A DNA stretch of 60,000 nt from NCBI GenBank assembly GCA_914767715.1, contig OU612074.1, positions 14,682,062 through 14,742,061 of the forward strand, given 5' to 3'. Positions within the stretch are counted from its first letter, which is position 1; each line of letters begins with the position of its first letter. Source of the stretch: Membranipora membranacea. Taxonomy: Eukaryota > Bryozoa > Gymnolaemata > Cheilostomatida > Membraniporidae. Below are positions 1-12,200 of this stretch, piece after piece. The position numbers and the translations under genes were made by a program. Below the pieces are notes generated by a model, which searched no databases, was not told where the DNA came from, and saw only the letters and a list, made by a program, of their open reading frames with translations.

Positions 1-1550
1 GTTGTCTTATCCACACTGGGACCGGTATTATCTGTAGGTGTGGCTCCGCTATGATGTGTCCAATCAAATTGATCTATGGTAGTCTCTTGAATCAAAGACC
101 CCTCGGAGCATATAGAGTTCTCACCCAAGTTACAAACTATTCGTGACAAACCTGTAAAAGTCAATGATATGCATTAATAATGGCTAATATGCATTGTTGG
201 GCAAGTATACCCAAAACCTAGCCTCTCTTGACAAGCTTTGTTGTGGAGGGGGGGGGGGTTACCCAAGACCATAGGTGTGATGCCAGAAGAGGAGTGCAAG
301 AATTGATTATAATGATAGAATTGAAGTGGAATTTAGAATGCCACAAATATTGCTGGCATAGAGGTTGTAGTTTTTTGCACCACAGCTCTGTTTAGCGATG
401 TCTTCATCATGACTTTCAAGCATTAATCGCACCTATCTTTATACTTAGCTCCATAGTGCTGAATCGTATTTCCAAATTACTTAACAAAACATGACAAACT
501 TTGTTACCATGAGTACATTAATCACTTACCATATACATGATGAGTTGATATTGTAAGACAGAGTAGCAGCACCACTGTAAAAAAACGAATAGACCCATGA
601 ATCATAATGATTATTATAGGACAGCCACAAGGATGATGATGTCAAAGTCAGCAGAATACTCAGCAACATCAATTATGCGTTAGGCCACAGTAATATATAA
701 GTTTGCAGACATACACACAAACCTATTTTGAATTTGAAGTAGGCCAACGCAAAGTGCATGGAAGCAGTGTGGCAGTTAGTGGGTCTAAGTAAGGGCATTA
801 ACTACGAGCAACCTCCCTCAAGAACTGAACCAGAGAATCAAAATTGACAGTAAAAAGTCGGCCATTGATGTGGTAGCCTAAAGGTATTTGATGTACAATT
901 TTGTACGCCCTCTGAACTGAATCCCCTGGATCCCCATTAAAACAGTCAAACTATATGAAGGTCTATGATTAAAAAACATTGGCAGGAACATGAGGATAGC
1001 CACTGCTACTCCTGTTTTTGTGTAGGCTATGTTCTATAACAAACATGAACACTAAATAACAGAGTTAATCCAACGATATTACAAACCTGTTCAACAAAAA
1101 GTCATCAGAACAAATGGTGTGATATATACTTGAATGCCATTCGCTATGTTGCAATTGGCCACATATGATATAATTATGGTAGGGATGGTGAGGCCTCTAG
1201 CTTGAAGCCTTTCTGTGTTATCGGAAAAGTGACTCGTATACAGATTAGGAATATCTTTCGAAGGCCTAAGAATCCCCAATAATGCTCTCTTAGCTTGAAT
1301 TGGCATTCATTTTGCTAATGAGAGAGTAACCAGAGTAGAAGGGGCAAACATTTATGGCATGATAAACAGCAGAGCAGCACCATGTAGCTAAAGGAGTACT
1401 CTTGATTGATTAATTGTACAAGGTAGCAGGCAAATGATCCAATCCTGAAACCCTCTATTCAGCAGCAATGAGGGACCATTGTAGACAGAGTAATGATTTG
1501 ATAACAAAAATGAAAGTGCAAAACAATCACTGTAACTGATTCTTATAAAT
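1..1550. other. gene-free flank
   Basis: No coding exon could be supported on either strand. The stretch is AT-rich with short unrelated open frames that lack splice signals or recognisable motifs. A G-run lies near 247-257. Nothing else was seen. Confidence 0.5.
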
Positions 1551-1695
1551 GATACAAGTCATTTTTTGTATCTATGTTAATGTGTGCAATGAACTCCCTC
1601 TTCATTGATGTGTGTGAGGTCAACAAGTCATTTTTAATTTGCTTTAACTATAAACTTTTGGAAAACCTCAATAAAATAAAAAAATAAATAAATAT
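1551..1695 (+). mobile_element. retroelement 3' tail, copy A
   Basis: This stretch closely matches the reverse complement of 28737-28860. Both copies share the block ending AAAACCTCAATAAA followed by an A-rich AATAAATAAATA tail, as at the 3' end of a non-LTR element or SINE. Copy A carries about 30 extra bases near 1590-1615 that copy B lacks. No coding part is attached to either copy, so they are 5'-truncated insertions or a short nonautonomous element. Confidence 0.6.
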
Positions 1696-2593
1696 AGACT
1701 AGAAACACATGAATTATTTTATACTCACATTTGTATAGTGAACAGGAATAATCCATTTTAATACAGTTCCCAAACACTGCACCTTGTGAGATGTCTATTA
1801 GCAATTGCGCCCAAGCATACACTGGATGTTTATAAACTCATGTTTGAAGGTTTGCAATGAATTAAGATGTGTATAATTTCCTTCACAAACAGTCAAGTGC
1901 TTGGAAGGTGCTACTGGAAATGTTTGTGACAAAATGCCTAGGCAACGTTTTGGCGACACAGAATAGGCCTAAATTGACTGTTAGATATTGAAGTTTTAAA
2001 TGAAAGTTAACCGATCTTTAAAGGAGTTTTATGTCATATTACATTGCATGGTATATTGAGTGGCGGAATATTATATACCAACTATGAGTTAGTCGCAATG
2101 CAACAACATAACTTTTAAACACTTCTTGAGATTTTCCTGTATTGTCAAATGGAAAAATAAAAATCCCATGAATTGGCCCCGCTAGATATTGCTTACCAAT
2201 TATGAAAAATTTTACAGTTGTCGGATGATTGATGAGACTTAAAGTGTTTGCAAACAAAGTACATGTAAGTCAAATGGGTTTAGTATGGGCCCGGTTCGAA
2301 GGCATAAATAAAGCAAGGCCTGGGTATGGTAATCAAAACTGAAGAGGAGAAATCCTTACTTTCAAGTTTCATTATTTAACATAACCATACATCCATTCCC
2401 TTCTTAATAATTCTTTTGTATTTTACTGAAGTATATTATTGAGATAGGAAAAGACTTGAGAGTCATTCATGAGCACATGATGAGACTCACAACAATGGTG
2501 TAGGCTACCTACGTCTTGCCTATCTATGTTCTATTGTATCTATATCAACTACCCCAATCCTAACCACCAACTTTTTGGTTGAGGCAGAGCTTT

Positions 2594-2920
2594 ACATTAC
2601 AAAATAAAGTACAGTTGTAAAATACCCTTTACCAGTTGTTCCTACATATTGTAGCAGTGGGCGGATTGTGTATACCCACAAATGAGTGTAGCAAAAGTGG
2701 AAAACTGAGGCTTGCATATACGTTCCCCACCCATCGATCACACACACCCAACATGTATTCAGACAAGCAAACATTGCCTGCCATTGTACTCCATTGTTCA
2801 CCAAACAAAATGCCTTTTGTTATACAACTCTCATAGGTGTCTTGGGACATGTCTCCCAGACATCGGCCCCCTGGGCCTATCCAACATACTACAGCATAAC
2901 TGTACTTTATTTTGTAATGT
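2594..2920. mobile_element. MITE-like element with 23-bp inverted ends
   Basis: The bases 2594-2616 (starting ACATTACAAAATAAAG) are the exact reverse complement of 2898-2920. The two arms bracket about 280 bases with no credible gene. Perfect terminal inverted repeats with a short noncoding interior are the form of a nonautonomous DNA transposon. No clear target-site duplication was identified next to the arms. Confidence 0.6.
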
Positions 2921-3323
2921 AGGCATGCACCTCCCATTGCCCATTATAATATGATATATTTTTGAACCATATCCTCATCATGAACGGTCACTTGACCTGA
3001 CAAAGTGATTAAGTCTGGAACGTCAAAATGTGCTCCGGAAAATGCCATTTGGGATTGGCTAGGGTGTCATCGGTAGGTAGCATAGTTGAATAAATAAAAT
3101 TAATAATTAAAATCTCACGTTTTAGTGTTGCTTCTGCAGTGGCACTGTACTAAAACACCTATCATGCATTATTCCATCTTTAAGATAAAAGAACTTGTCA
3201 AGAGCTCCTCAAGAAAAAATACAAAATCCTGAAGCTCCTACTGACGTTTTCTCATCCTGGGATCAACCAGCTAAAAGATAGCAGTCGAAAGCAAGCGCTA
3301 AACCTCCCCTATAAGAGAGCAGT

Positions 3324-6300
3324 ATGGCTGCTGCAGGAGAGGATACGTCTGCGGAAGACAGGTATGATAATCTACTGTGATAAGTATCTCATCTATAATA
3401 CACTCTATCTGCTGAACTGAAAGATACCACTTTCAGTCATTAGTAGCTTGATTCGTGATACGTGACTGTTGGTTAGCTCAGAGTCAGTGTGTCGGTTTTA
3501 ATCTGAAGCCAAAAAACTATCTTGGCTTTGAGCAGCAAGCTTGTCAAGGGAAACTTCTAATAAGTGGTCATTATAATAATTAATATTGAGTAAACTCAAT
3601 ATTGGTTGTCCTCAATTTCTGTCTGTATTTCAATGTTATGAATCTAAATGACAATGCAGTGTCATGGTTAATTTTCATTTTGTCAATCAAATTATATGTG
3701 CTAACATTGTGTATTGTGCCTGTTATCGACCCATGATGATGTATCCTGTTTCAGATTGTATGCAGTAGTGGAAGGTAACAGTGCAGGAGTGACCGATGAG
3801 CAGTTATCTGCTCACTTACCTGACCTGAGTGTGAAGGAGAGAGTAGCAGCAGTAAATAAACTTCTCTCTCTGGTAAGTCTACTAGTTAGCCCAAGCCTCA
3901 AGCATCCGACCGCCTACCAGAGGATTTAGCCAATATGTTGACTCTGATTGGCTGGTGGTTGGGAAAGAGCCAATGCTAGGTCAGATAGTACTTTGCTGAA
4001 CGTACCTATATATTATTGTGAGTGTTCAATAATTTTTCACTTTTATTTTATCTCGATAGGTGCTCTCTGTGACCTGGCATTGGCCTTTTTTCCCCCTATA
4101 GCCAATCATATTAGAACCACCGCCCTGGCTTCAGAGGATTGGGACTGACAGGAAATTTTTTGGCAAGTCAGATTAAACTTGACCTGATGTTAGCCTTAGA
4201 GCTCAGGCAATCAGCGCACGTGCGTCTAATTTCTTGCGTGAATTCTAAATTTAAGTGCTCCAAGTCTGTATCCCTACGGGAAATAACATATCATTAGCCG
4301 CGACAGCCAAACTAACTTATGCCATTTTCATCTTCAATCGGGCAGACCTGGAGTGTTAAAACTAATAAGTCAGAATTGCCTTATTACAATACTCTTTCAT
4401 AATTAAATTCTGGGTGATAATTGCAGGTACTTACACTATCTACTTACCCTATCTGAGTTATGTACTTTCTGAAGTGTGTTTCATGATTTGTGTGATAGAG
4501 GATGCAGTGACTAGGTCCTCACTTCATATCGTGAACTTGATTGCAAGCCAAAGACTTAGGCCTAAACTAATGTTGCCACCCAGGCAAATATGTGCTTGTT
4601 GAGTTCTGCATAGCTCAATACATGGTTGTCAAGGACAATGCAGGTAGGGAAATTTGAGGAGGATCTACCAGGTATGAACATGTCTTTTTCATTAAAAGGA
4701 TTCCTCAAATTTCCCTACCCACATGGCGTTGATAACCATCTTTGTCAGCACCATCTAACTTTGTGTTGCTATTTCGGAGTTGTCTGTCCTATTTTGAAAA
4801 CCTCAGAGAGGGAACAACTCTTGAATTGCAAATGTTTTTTGAGAACTTAGAAACTACAAAAACGCATTAAATTTTTGGTGTTGTTGTATTATTATTCAAT
4901 GCATACTTCATGACTATTAGCTGGTTATTGTTAACATTTATCATCACATCCACCTGACAATGACAATTATTGGTATATTTCTGTTATTCAGGGAAAGTTG
5001 AGTTTGCTGCAGTCAGGAAAAACTCTTCTATATAAAATCAAAACTCAAGATGAGTAAGTCTCATATTATGAAATTCAATTATTATTGAAAATTGAGGTAA
5101 ACTCACATATATGGTAGCAATGAGTAACGGGTAACCTGACACTCCTTGATAATAGCTATTCATCGATCCAATATAACCATCAATTCCTTAAGAATGAAAG
5201 CCACATTCTCAGTGCTTTATTGCAGATTACACACTCATCTATTGTCAAACATCTTTCCGTCTTCACATTCGCTTGTTTATTTTTTCACATAATGAGTAAT
5301 GATAATAGTGCGCTGCCATTTATAGCATAACTTTGATGCACCAAAATCTTGTAACAGTATCATCACTTGATGGCTGGAGTGACACGATGCCCTCACTATT
5401 ACATACTACGTCTGCGCAACAAGTGAAAGTAATGATAGTTCTGTGATTATATGTATATATATATATACGCATATTAATTATATTACATTGGTTATACTGT
5501 ATATATTATTTTTATCTGGACGTAATACATTTTTTTTCTGATTTGAAGGACTGTGCCGGGTGGTGACAACCAAGAGAGACTCATCTTCCAGATTATATCA
5601 GGAGCAGGAAACAAAGGAATATGGATTAGAGAGATCAGATATAAGAGTAACCTTCTCCTGACCCAAGTCAATAAAATACTCAAATCTCTGGAGGGTAAAA
5701 AGCTCATCAAATCCGTCAAATCCGTCAACGTAAGTTTGTGTAATTGAGTAAGACATATAAATACTTAATTTTTTTTCATTCTTTCGTTCTATTTATGTTT
5801 ATTTTAATGGTTTTTTTTATGGTGATGAAGTTTGATAAGTCAAGCGCAAGTTCCCAAAACATTGGCTTGCAGCTTAGCTCTGTTTAGATTGCACCAAGAA
5901 TGCGCTAAGCAGAACTCCTGTTGAGATTGTATTTCTGTGTGTTTCTTTCCTTTCTTCAATAGTTCGCTCAATATATAGAGGGTTTTCATCCATCAAGTGA
6001 ACAACCTATGAGGAGTTCTTTGTTCAGTTGCAAAGATTTAAATTTGAATCTACTAGGGAATTCCAGTTGTTGCCAATGAAGCTTTCTGTATACTTAGAAA
6101 AAAAAAACCTGAATTCTCAATGATTGAAACTTGAAGCTCTGAGAATATCGTCCATATTTTATTTATACCAGTTTTTCTTTTATTTATACTTGAACTCCAG
6201 CTCTATTTTTTTTTTATGCTGTTATTTTACAGGCAAGTAAGAAGAAGGTATACATGTTATATGACCTTCAGCCTGACCGCTCAGTGACAGGTGGTGCTTG

Positions 6301-8219
6301 GTACAGTGATCAGGACTTTGAGTCGGAGTTTGTTGATGTCCTTACAAATCAATGCCACAAATTCTTACTCAATAAGGTGAGAGCTCAACCTTTGCTATGT
6401 GGCTGCGGAATATGTCCACCCTCCTCTCTTTCAATGGTGACATGGGTGGCTATAGATGCAAATTTTCCCCGGCTGTAGACGCAAACTTACCCCCCCCCCC
6501 CCTCTAGCAAGTAATTATAGATGAAGATGGCAATTCCATGCCACTACCGTCCAAGAACAATGTCAACGAGGTTCAAATTGCTGTTTCACGAGCGCAATAA
6601 ATATCCTGTATGACAATTTTACAATGATTACGGTGCCATTCTCGCAGGTAGATTTTAGTGTTCACTAATTATTACATATATATTGAGGAACGTCACTTTC
6701 ATTGGATGTTTATACTGCGCTGCTGTAGTCTGGATATTTTGGTTTATCAGCAATATGTGTGGCATGACTTGTATGAGTGGCAGATTAGCTGAGGATGTTG
6801 GTTGATTTGTTCTTCCAACGACCATACGTCATCATTTGCCTCAGGGCTCGATCAAATATGAGCATTGACATTTTCTCACAGCGTTGATATTTGCATTTTA
6901 GTTAGAAGATGCTGCGAGTAAACAGCTTGATCCGATCACACTAAGGAACGCGTCGTACGCTTCTAGTGATGAGATATGTGAATATATCTCTGCACTCGGT
7001 ATCAGTAAGGTAAGGTCAATAAATCTGGTGTCTATCTAATTTATTAGTTTGACAAAGTGTGGACTTAGACTCAAGCCTGATTCAGATTTAGAAATGACCA
7101 TCTCAAGACTGTGAAGACTATTGCTAGTGCTTATTGCTGGTTTAGCATGTGAAGACAGGCTAGAGTTGTTGCCACTCCTGAAATTTTGTTGTGGAAAAGT
7201 GCATATTAGAATGCAGATTGTAATCTACCATTTACTCGAGCATGATAGCAACGTTCCCATTATGCCACCATAGATCAAGATCAATCCAAATGCCAGCACT
7301 CCAGTTGCTCCCGTCAACTGGTCATGGTGCAGTGGAGGGGGAGCAACTCCGAATATAGACAAATGGACCAAACTTGGTCTGAGGCCACCCAAACATGGAG
7401 TTCCCAGGAAGATTGATCAATTACATACATACATTATGTCATTCATCTACTTTATCCCAATGGAAACTTGGGAATTTTGTAAACATCAAAGGTTTCACAT
7501 TAATATGCCCGGTTAAAAATAAAGTGCAACATAGGTAGAAAGTCAGGTAAATTATTATTCATTTGGTTACAAGTTATAATATATTTACAGATAGAGTTGG
7601 CTACAGAAGATATAGAAATGATACTGAATACATTGATATATGATGATAAGGTAGAACATACAGTGGACGCAGCCAAACAAAGATCACTCTACAGAGCCAT
7701 ACACTCACCTATTAATAGTATCAGTATGGCCAGGACTCCATGTGGTGTCTGTCCGGTGAGTGAAGCTCATTATACAATTTTAAAAGATTTGATTTTTGAG
7801 TGCACACTTTATTTTTGAATGGTTAGACACCGTGCTAATGTTGATATATTCTGACTTGATGTCGTCTGTAAAATAACTCAATTTTTCCTGCTAAATTTCA
7901 AGATTGGCTTACTGTCATAATAATAACCTCCAGAATACCTTCATGTGAATTGAAACTCTGTTCATCAGTTGATTTGAATTAATGACATGAGTCAGATATA
8001 TATTTTGGGTATATTGTTCCCACACCTGATTTTTTTAAATGATGGTACTATCTACTAATAATCCTGATCGGGAGAATGTTGCCTCTCCAACCATTTTTGC
8101 GGCTAATTTTTATTTCATTATTTTAAACTTTATTTTGGCAGGTGTTATCAGAGTGTGAAATAGGAGGAATAATCTCCCCCACCACCTGTATCTATCTCAA
8201 TGACTGGCTCACCTTCTGA
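3324..8219 (+). CDS. POLR3F: RNA polymerase III subunit RPC6 (RPC39/C34)
   Basis: Eight coding exons: 3324-3361, 3755-3872, 4992-5053, 5549-5729, 6233-6376, 6902-7009, 7591-7755 and 8142-8219. Phases agree at every GT-AG junction and give 297 residues, against about 316 in human. RPC6 is part of the Pol III-specific RPC3-RPC6-RPC7 subcomplex, which contacts TFIIIB and opens promoter DNA at tRNA and 5S genes. Family signatures seen include GNKGIW, DIRYKSNL-like IRYKSNL, the KKLIKSVKSV winged-helix end, ASKKKVYMLYDLQPDRSV and TGGAWYSDQDFESEFV. The C-terminal 4Fe-4S motif keeps four cysteines (268, 271, 277, 288), ending CIYLNDWLTF. The start is the first ATG of exon 1 (MAAAGEDTSAED) and lies in an otherwise poorly conserved N-terminus. 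The gene converges on the ankyrin-caspase gene; a possible AATAAA signal is at 8800-8805. Identity is very secure. Confidence 0.97.
3928..4118 (+). mobile_element. MITE family 'GATTGGCT', copy 1 (POLR3F intron 2)
   Basis: This copy aligns along its length with the reverse complement of 10591-10743. Shared blocks include CTCTGATTGGCTGG near the start, GGGAAAGAGCCAATGCTA, TTCACTTT, ATCTC(A/G)ATAGGTGCT and an AGCCAATCATAT end. The ends are inverted relative to each other (CTGATTGGCT against AGCCAATCA), so it is a small nonautonomous inverted-repeat element. It carries no ORF. Confidence 0.65.
4623..4738. repeat. foldback/hairpin in POLR3F intron 2
   Basis: Inner arms of 17 bases (GTAGGGAAATTTGAGGA and its exact complement TCCTCAAATTTCCCTAC) are extended outward by imperfect pairing of TGGTTGTCAA with TTGATAACCA. 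The arms lie at 4623-4660 and 4701-4738 with a loop of about 40 bases. It could be a foldback transposon or an intronic small-RNA hairpin. The loop is longer than is usual for a microRNA precursor. Confidence 0.55.
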
Positions 8220-9288
8220 TAGAGGATAGAAAGGCTTAGGAAAACATTCTGAATGAGAAGAAATGTGACCATTAGCTATCAGATTTGATTGCAGCAGGTT
8301 TGATCTCCGCCGTAGACTGACTGTTATTAGCTTGTATTAGCTAAACATATACCATTGACGAGGCATTGACAAACAGAGGTGTTTTGTGGTGAATACTGTA
8401 ATAAGTGTGTACCAGAAAATGATGCGAAAACTCTTTGCATCATGTAGTTTTCTTTTCTAATCAGCCTCTCTGGCTACATTATTTGAGGCTCAAAATGAGA
8501 ATAGTTTATTTGTGCACACAATACTAGACCACAAGTATTTAACTCGCAAATAAACAAATTAAGTCATAGTATCAAAAGTAAAATTATTATGAGAAAAGGT
8601 AGGAATACAACTTCTTGTAGACCATTTATATGATATAGAGATTAAGAGACATTAGATAAGGAGAAACAAAACCACACCCTTTTTTGTGTGAGAGGCACAA
8701 CTAAATATCTGTAGTGATATGCCTTGCTGGCACTTGTTTTATAGTAAAATGTGACAATGGCAGCCTATAAAAGCCAGATCTCAGTGTTGGACAATGGACA
8801 ATAAAAGTGCACCTTAATATGAGGTATTGACAAGTTGCTCTGCCTCAGAATACAGGGATCATAACAGAAACATGGGGGGTTGATACAAGATATTACAGTA
8901 TTTACAATAATACACTATGTGACTATACAGTCGATGTGTGAACCTTGTTTTGTACACTAGAAACTATGTGGTTCAAATATAGCTTTATCCGCTCGAATCA
9001 CGATTCTGGCCAAGCAAGCAGTAAGCGAAGGGAAGAAATATGAAGAAGAAGGCTGCTAAAACATAAGCAGAGGTGGCCTTGCAGTGGTCGGTCAGCAGAT
9101 TTATACTCAACATGGTGCTACTCTTTGATGGGATTTAGTTGGCCATATTTTGGTCAACATGTTGGGTAATCAGCAAATAATAACGAGATAACTGTTGACG
9201 AGCCTCATAGCTGACACTTATCTTCCAAATCCCAGTGACTAGAAAATGAATCATGTTATTGGCTGGTTGATGTGAATGAGGTTGATGG
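8220..9288. other. convergent 3' flank between POLR3F and the caspase gene
   Basis: No exon is seen. The stretch holds the likely 3' untranslated regions of the two converging genes, with AATAAA at 8800-8805 on the plus strand. It shows no repeat that could be matched elsewhere in the window. Confidence 0.45.
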
Positions 9289-12200
9289 TCATTTGAGATT
9301 TTGCTTCTCCACCGGTTTAGAGGTTCTCGGTTTGTAGCAATAAGTAGATTCAGGATGAATGAGTGGCTTTCTCAGAGTACTCCTGAATTCTGGAATCTGT
9401 TGGCTGCAATCAGAGTCTTTACATTCCATCTTTCTCACAGCATTGTTGAACATTGTGTGGATGTCAGTCTCACCATCTGCTTGGCTTATTTCTTCACCCA
9501 TTGCTCCTGTGAAAGCTCCCCTTTTTGCTTTTCCATTTGTTATTGTTGAGAGAAGAAGTGCTGTGTGTGGCCTTTCAAGCACTACATACTTGCATTCCTC
9601 AGTTGATGCTCCTTTATTGGCCATGTCGTGGTTCTTGTCAGGCAGATTCAGTTCGAATGTTCGACAGGCTTGTATGAGACAGAGCTGTGAAACACATATA
9701 TTGAGTGGAATCATGTAAACATAATTGTATTCAGACTGAATGATCCAAATAAGCACTTCGACACAAATTGGGGAGGTCAAATAGTTCTCATTGAATGCAA
9801 GAAAAGCTTCAGTCCTCACGATACAGCCCACAGGCTTATGAATCTGTCAGAGTATGAAAAGGGATGCATAATTCATTCAGTGCAACCACCCACTGATGGT
9901 GATTGCAGGTGATCAACATTTCCCTCATCATCATGAGAAAATTGGACAGACCTCAAGGTATGTGAAGCACCATTGTAAAATACAACCTTTCAAAAAACTT
10001 ACCAATGGGATCGGTTCAGGTAAATGCTGCTTGAACTGGAACAGAACATCATTCACTGGTACTTTTGATCCATCACTCCCTCGTAGCATACCTTCAGTTC
10101 CGTGTGACATGATGCTAATAAAAAGCATTGAGCACCTTTTCGAAACATCCTGTACTGTCTCAATCAACAGATCCATTAAATGCATAGTGTTAGACCACTT
10201 GACCCTCTTGGTGGTATACCCTGCCATTGTCAAGTTGATGAGTAGCCTATCAGCTTCATCTTCACACCCTTCTCTGTCTTCTGTGTTGAACAGGACGATC
10301 CCGTGGCGTTGGGTTTTCTGTTGGTTATTGGCGATAGGGTATTGCAGGCATGACGGGTATATAAGCTTTATATCATCAAGTGAGAGTGGAACTGAGCCAA
10401 GAACATCACTGACTGTCTTACCTATGCAAAGAGAATAACTGGAGTAGTGTGACCACACAGGACAGACATCGCACCACTAACAAAAAATCAATGAATTCAA
10501 AATAAGCCTATTTTGATAAATAAACCATTCTACCTCCATTTCTGAGTGGGATGGTGGACTGACAGAGAGCTCACATATAGTCAATGTGTAGGCTCTGATA
10601 TGATTGGCTGCTGGGTTGGAGAGAGCCAGAATCTCAGGTCACGGAAAGCACCTATTGAGATACAATGAAAGTGAAACTGCATTATTGAACTCTAGCATTG
10701 GCTCTTTCCCACCCGCCAGCCAATCAGAGCCAACAAATTGGCTAGCTCAAATATAGCAATTGCATATTTTTATGGTGACCATTAAAATGATATCAAGATC
10801 TTGTCGATTCTCACCTCGATTTCCGTACTTTGCAGAGATGGCCAGTCTTGACCCCTCCTCTAACTCAGCACTGTCCAAAACTAGCTTCACCAGCATCACG
10901 CTCAAGTTTCTCACCGCAGCACATTTTGAAACGGCGCTATATGCCTCATCGTCCAAGGACAGAAACGAACTTTGTGACAAGCACAGAAGCTCAGCGAACT
11001 GCTTGTCATCCACAGAGTCCAAGATACATCCGATCATGGTCTCATTGTCTAGAGACATTAATTCTTGTAGGATGGTGTTACCTCTGTTATTTCTGAGAGT
11101 AAGAAGTTGCATACGCATGTCGCCATCCACATATTTGAAGACCCCATTCAAAGTTCGTTCATTGGATGCACAGTGTAGAATAGTGTTACCAAAGTGATTC
11201 TGCTCTGCTAATAGCGAGAAACAGTCATCTTTTCCCAAAAACTCTAAAATGACTTTCAGTGTTGGGAGTCCGGAATCTGAAACCATACTATGCAGGTCAA
11301 CTTCATCTAGAAGTTTTATAAGCTGGTGTCGATTTGTATGAGACAATATATGTTTGACAGTGTGGCTCCTGTTCTTTTCGATAGCAATGTGAAGTGCTGT
11401 CTTCTCATTAGAATTTCTGAGACTTAGGAGTACAGATTGATGATCTACACTCACTGAACCTAGAATAATCATCGATGTGCTGTAATATCCCCATGAAACA
11501 GCAGTGTGTAGTGCAGTGTTTCCTTTCTCATCTTGTACTTTGAGAAGTTTGAATCGTTGATTCTCGTGCAAAGGTTCTAAGAAGCGCTTCATTAACATTT
11601 CAACATCCCGTCCTCTCCCGGCCATTTCACCTTGTCCTGTAACCGCCAAATGAAGAGCAGTGTGCCCTTTCCTATCTCGTTTAGTTAAAAGTTTGAGATA
11701 CGCATCCCCATCAAGACTAGAACAAGTTTGTTCCCTCTGTGGTGGCAGAGCGATATTGCAAATGTTTGGTATCGAGGCTAGACAGTTTAACAAACAACAT
11801 ACCGTTTTGTAATCTAATGCGCCCGCTGCCCAGTGTAATGCAGTACATCCGTCTATATCTGCCATAGCTAACAGCTCGAAATGTCTTTGTGTGCAAACAG
11901 AGTCTAGAATACATTTGGCGATTGCTTGCTCCTGATTTGAGGCGATATTGGTGAGAGTCTCCTGCAAAGCATGTGGTTGGAGGACCGTGTTGTCAGGCAC
12001 TGTGCATGGAAACCTCACAGCCCATTGTAGTACGGAGTCTCGTTGCGTAGCTTGTGCACTCAAAAGCTTGAAAGCCTGTTCTCTGTTCAATGGTGTCAAC
12101 AAAAACCTCAACATATTTTCATCATGGCGAGTTGCTGCCCAGTGCATGACATTATATCCATCAATATCTCTCATACCTAGAATCTCGAAATATGTATGTA

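Noticed and set aside
9301-9718. Plus-strand open frames of 82 and 119 codons over the caspase exons
   Set aside because: They are antisense shadows of the p10 exon on the minus strand, which has family motifs and splice phases.
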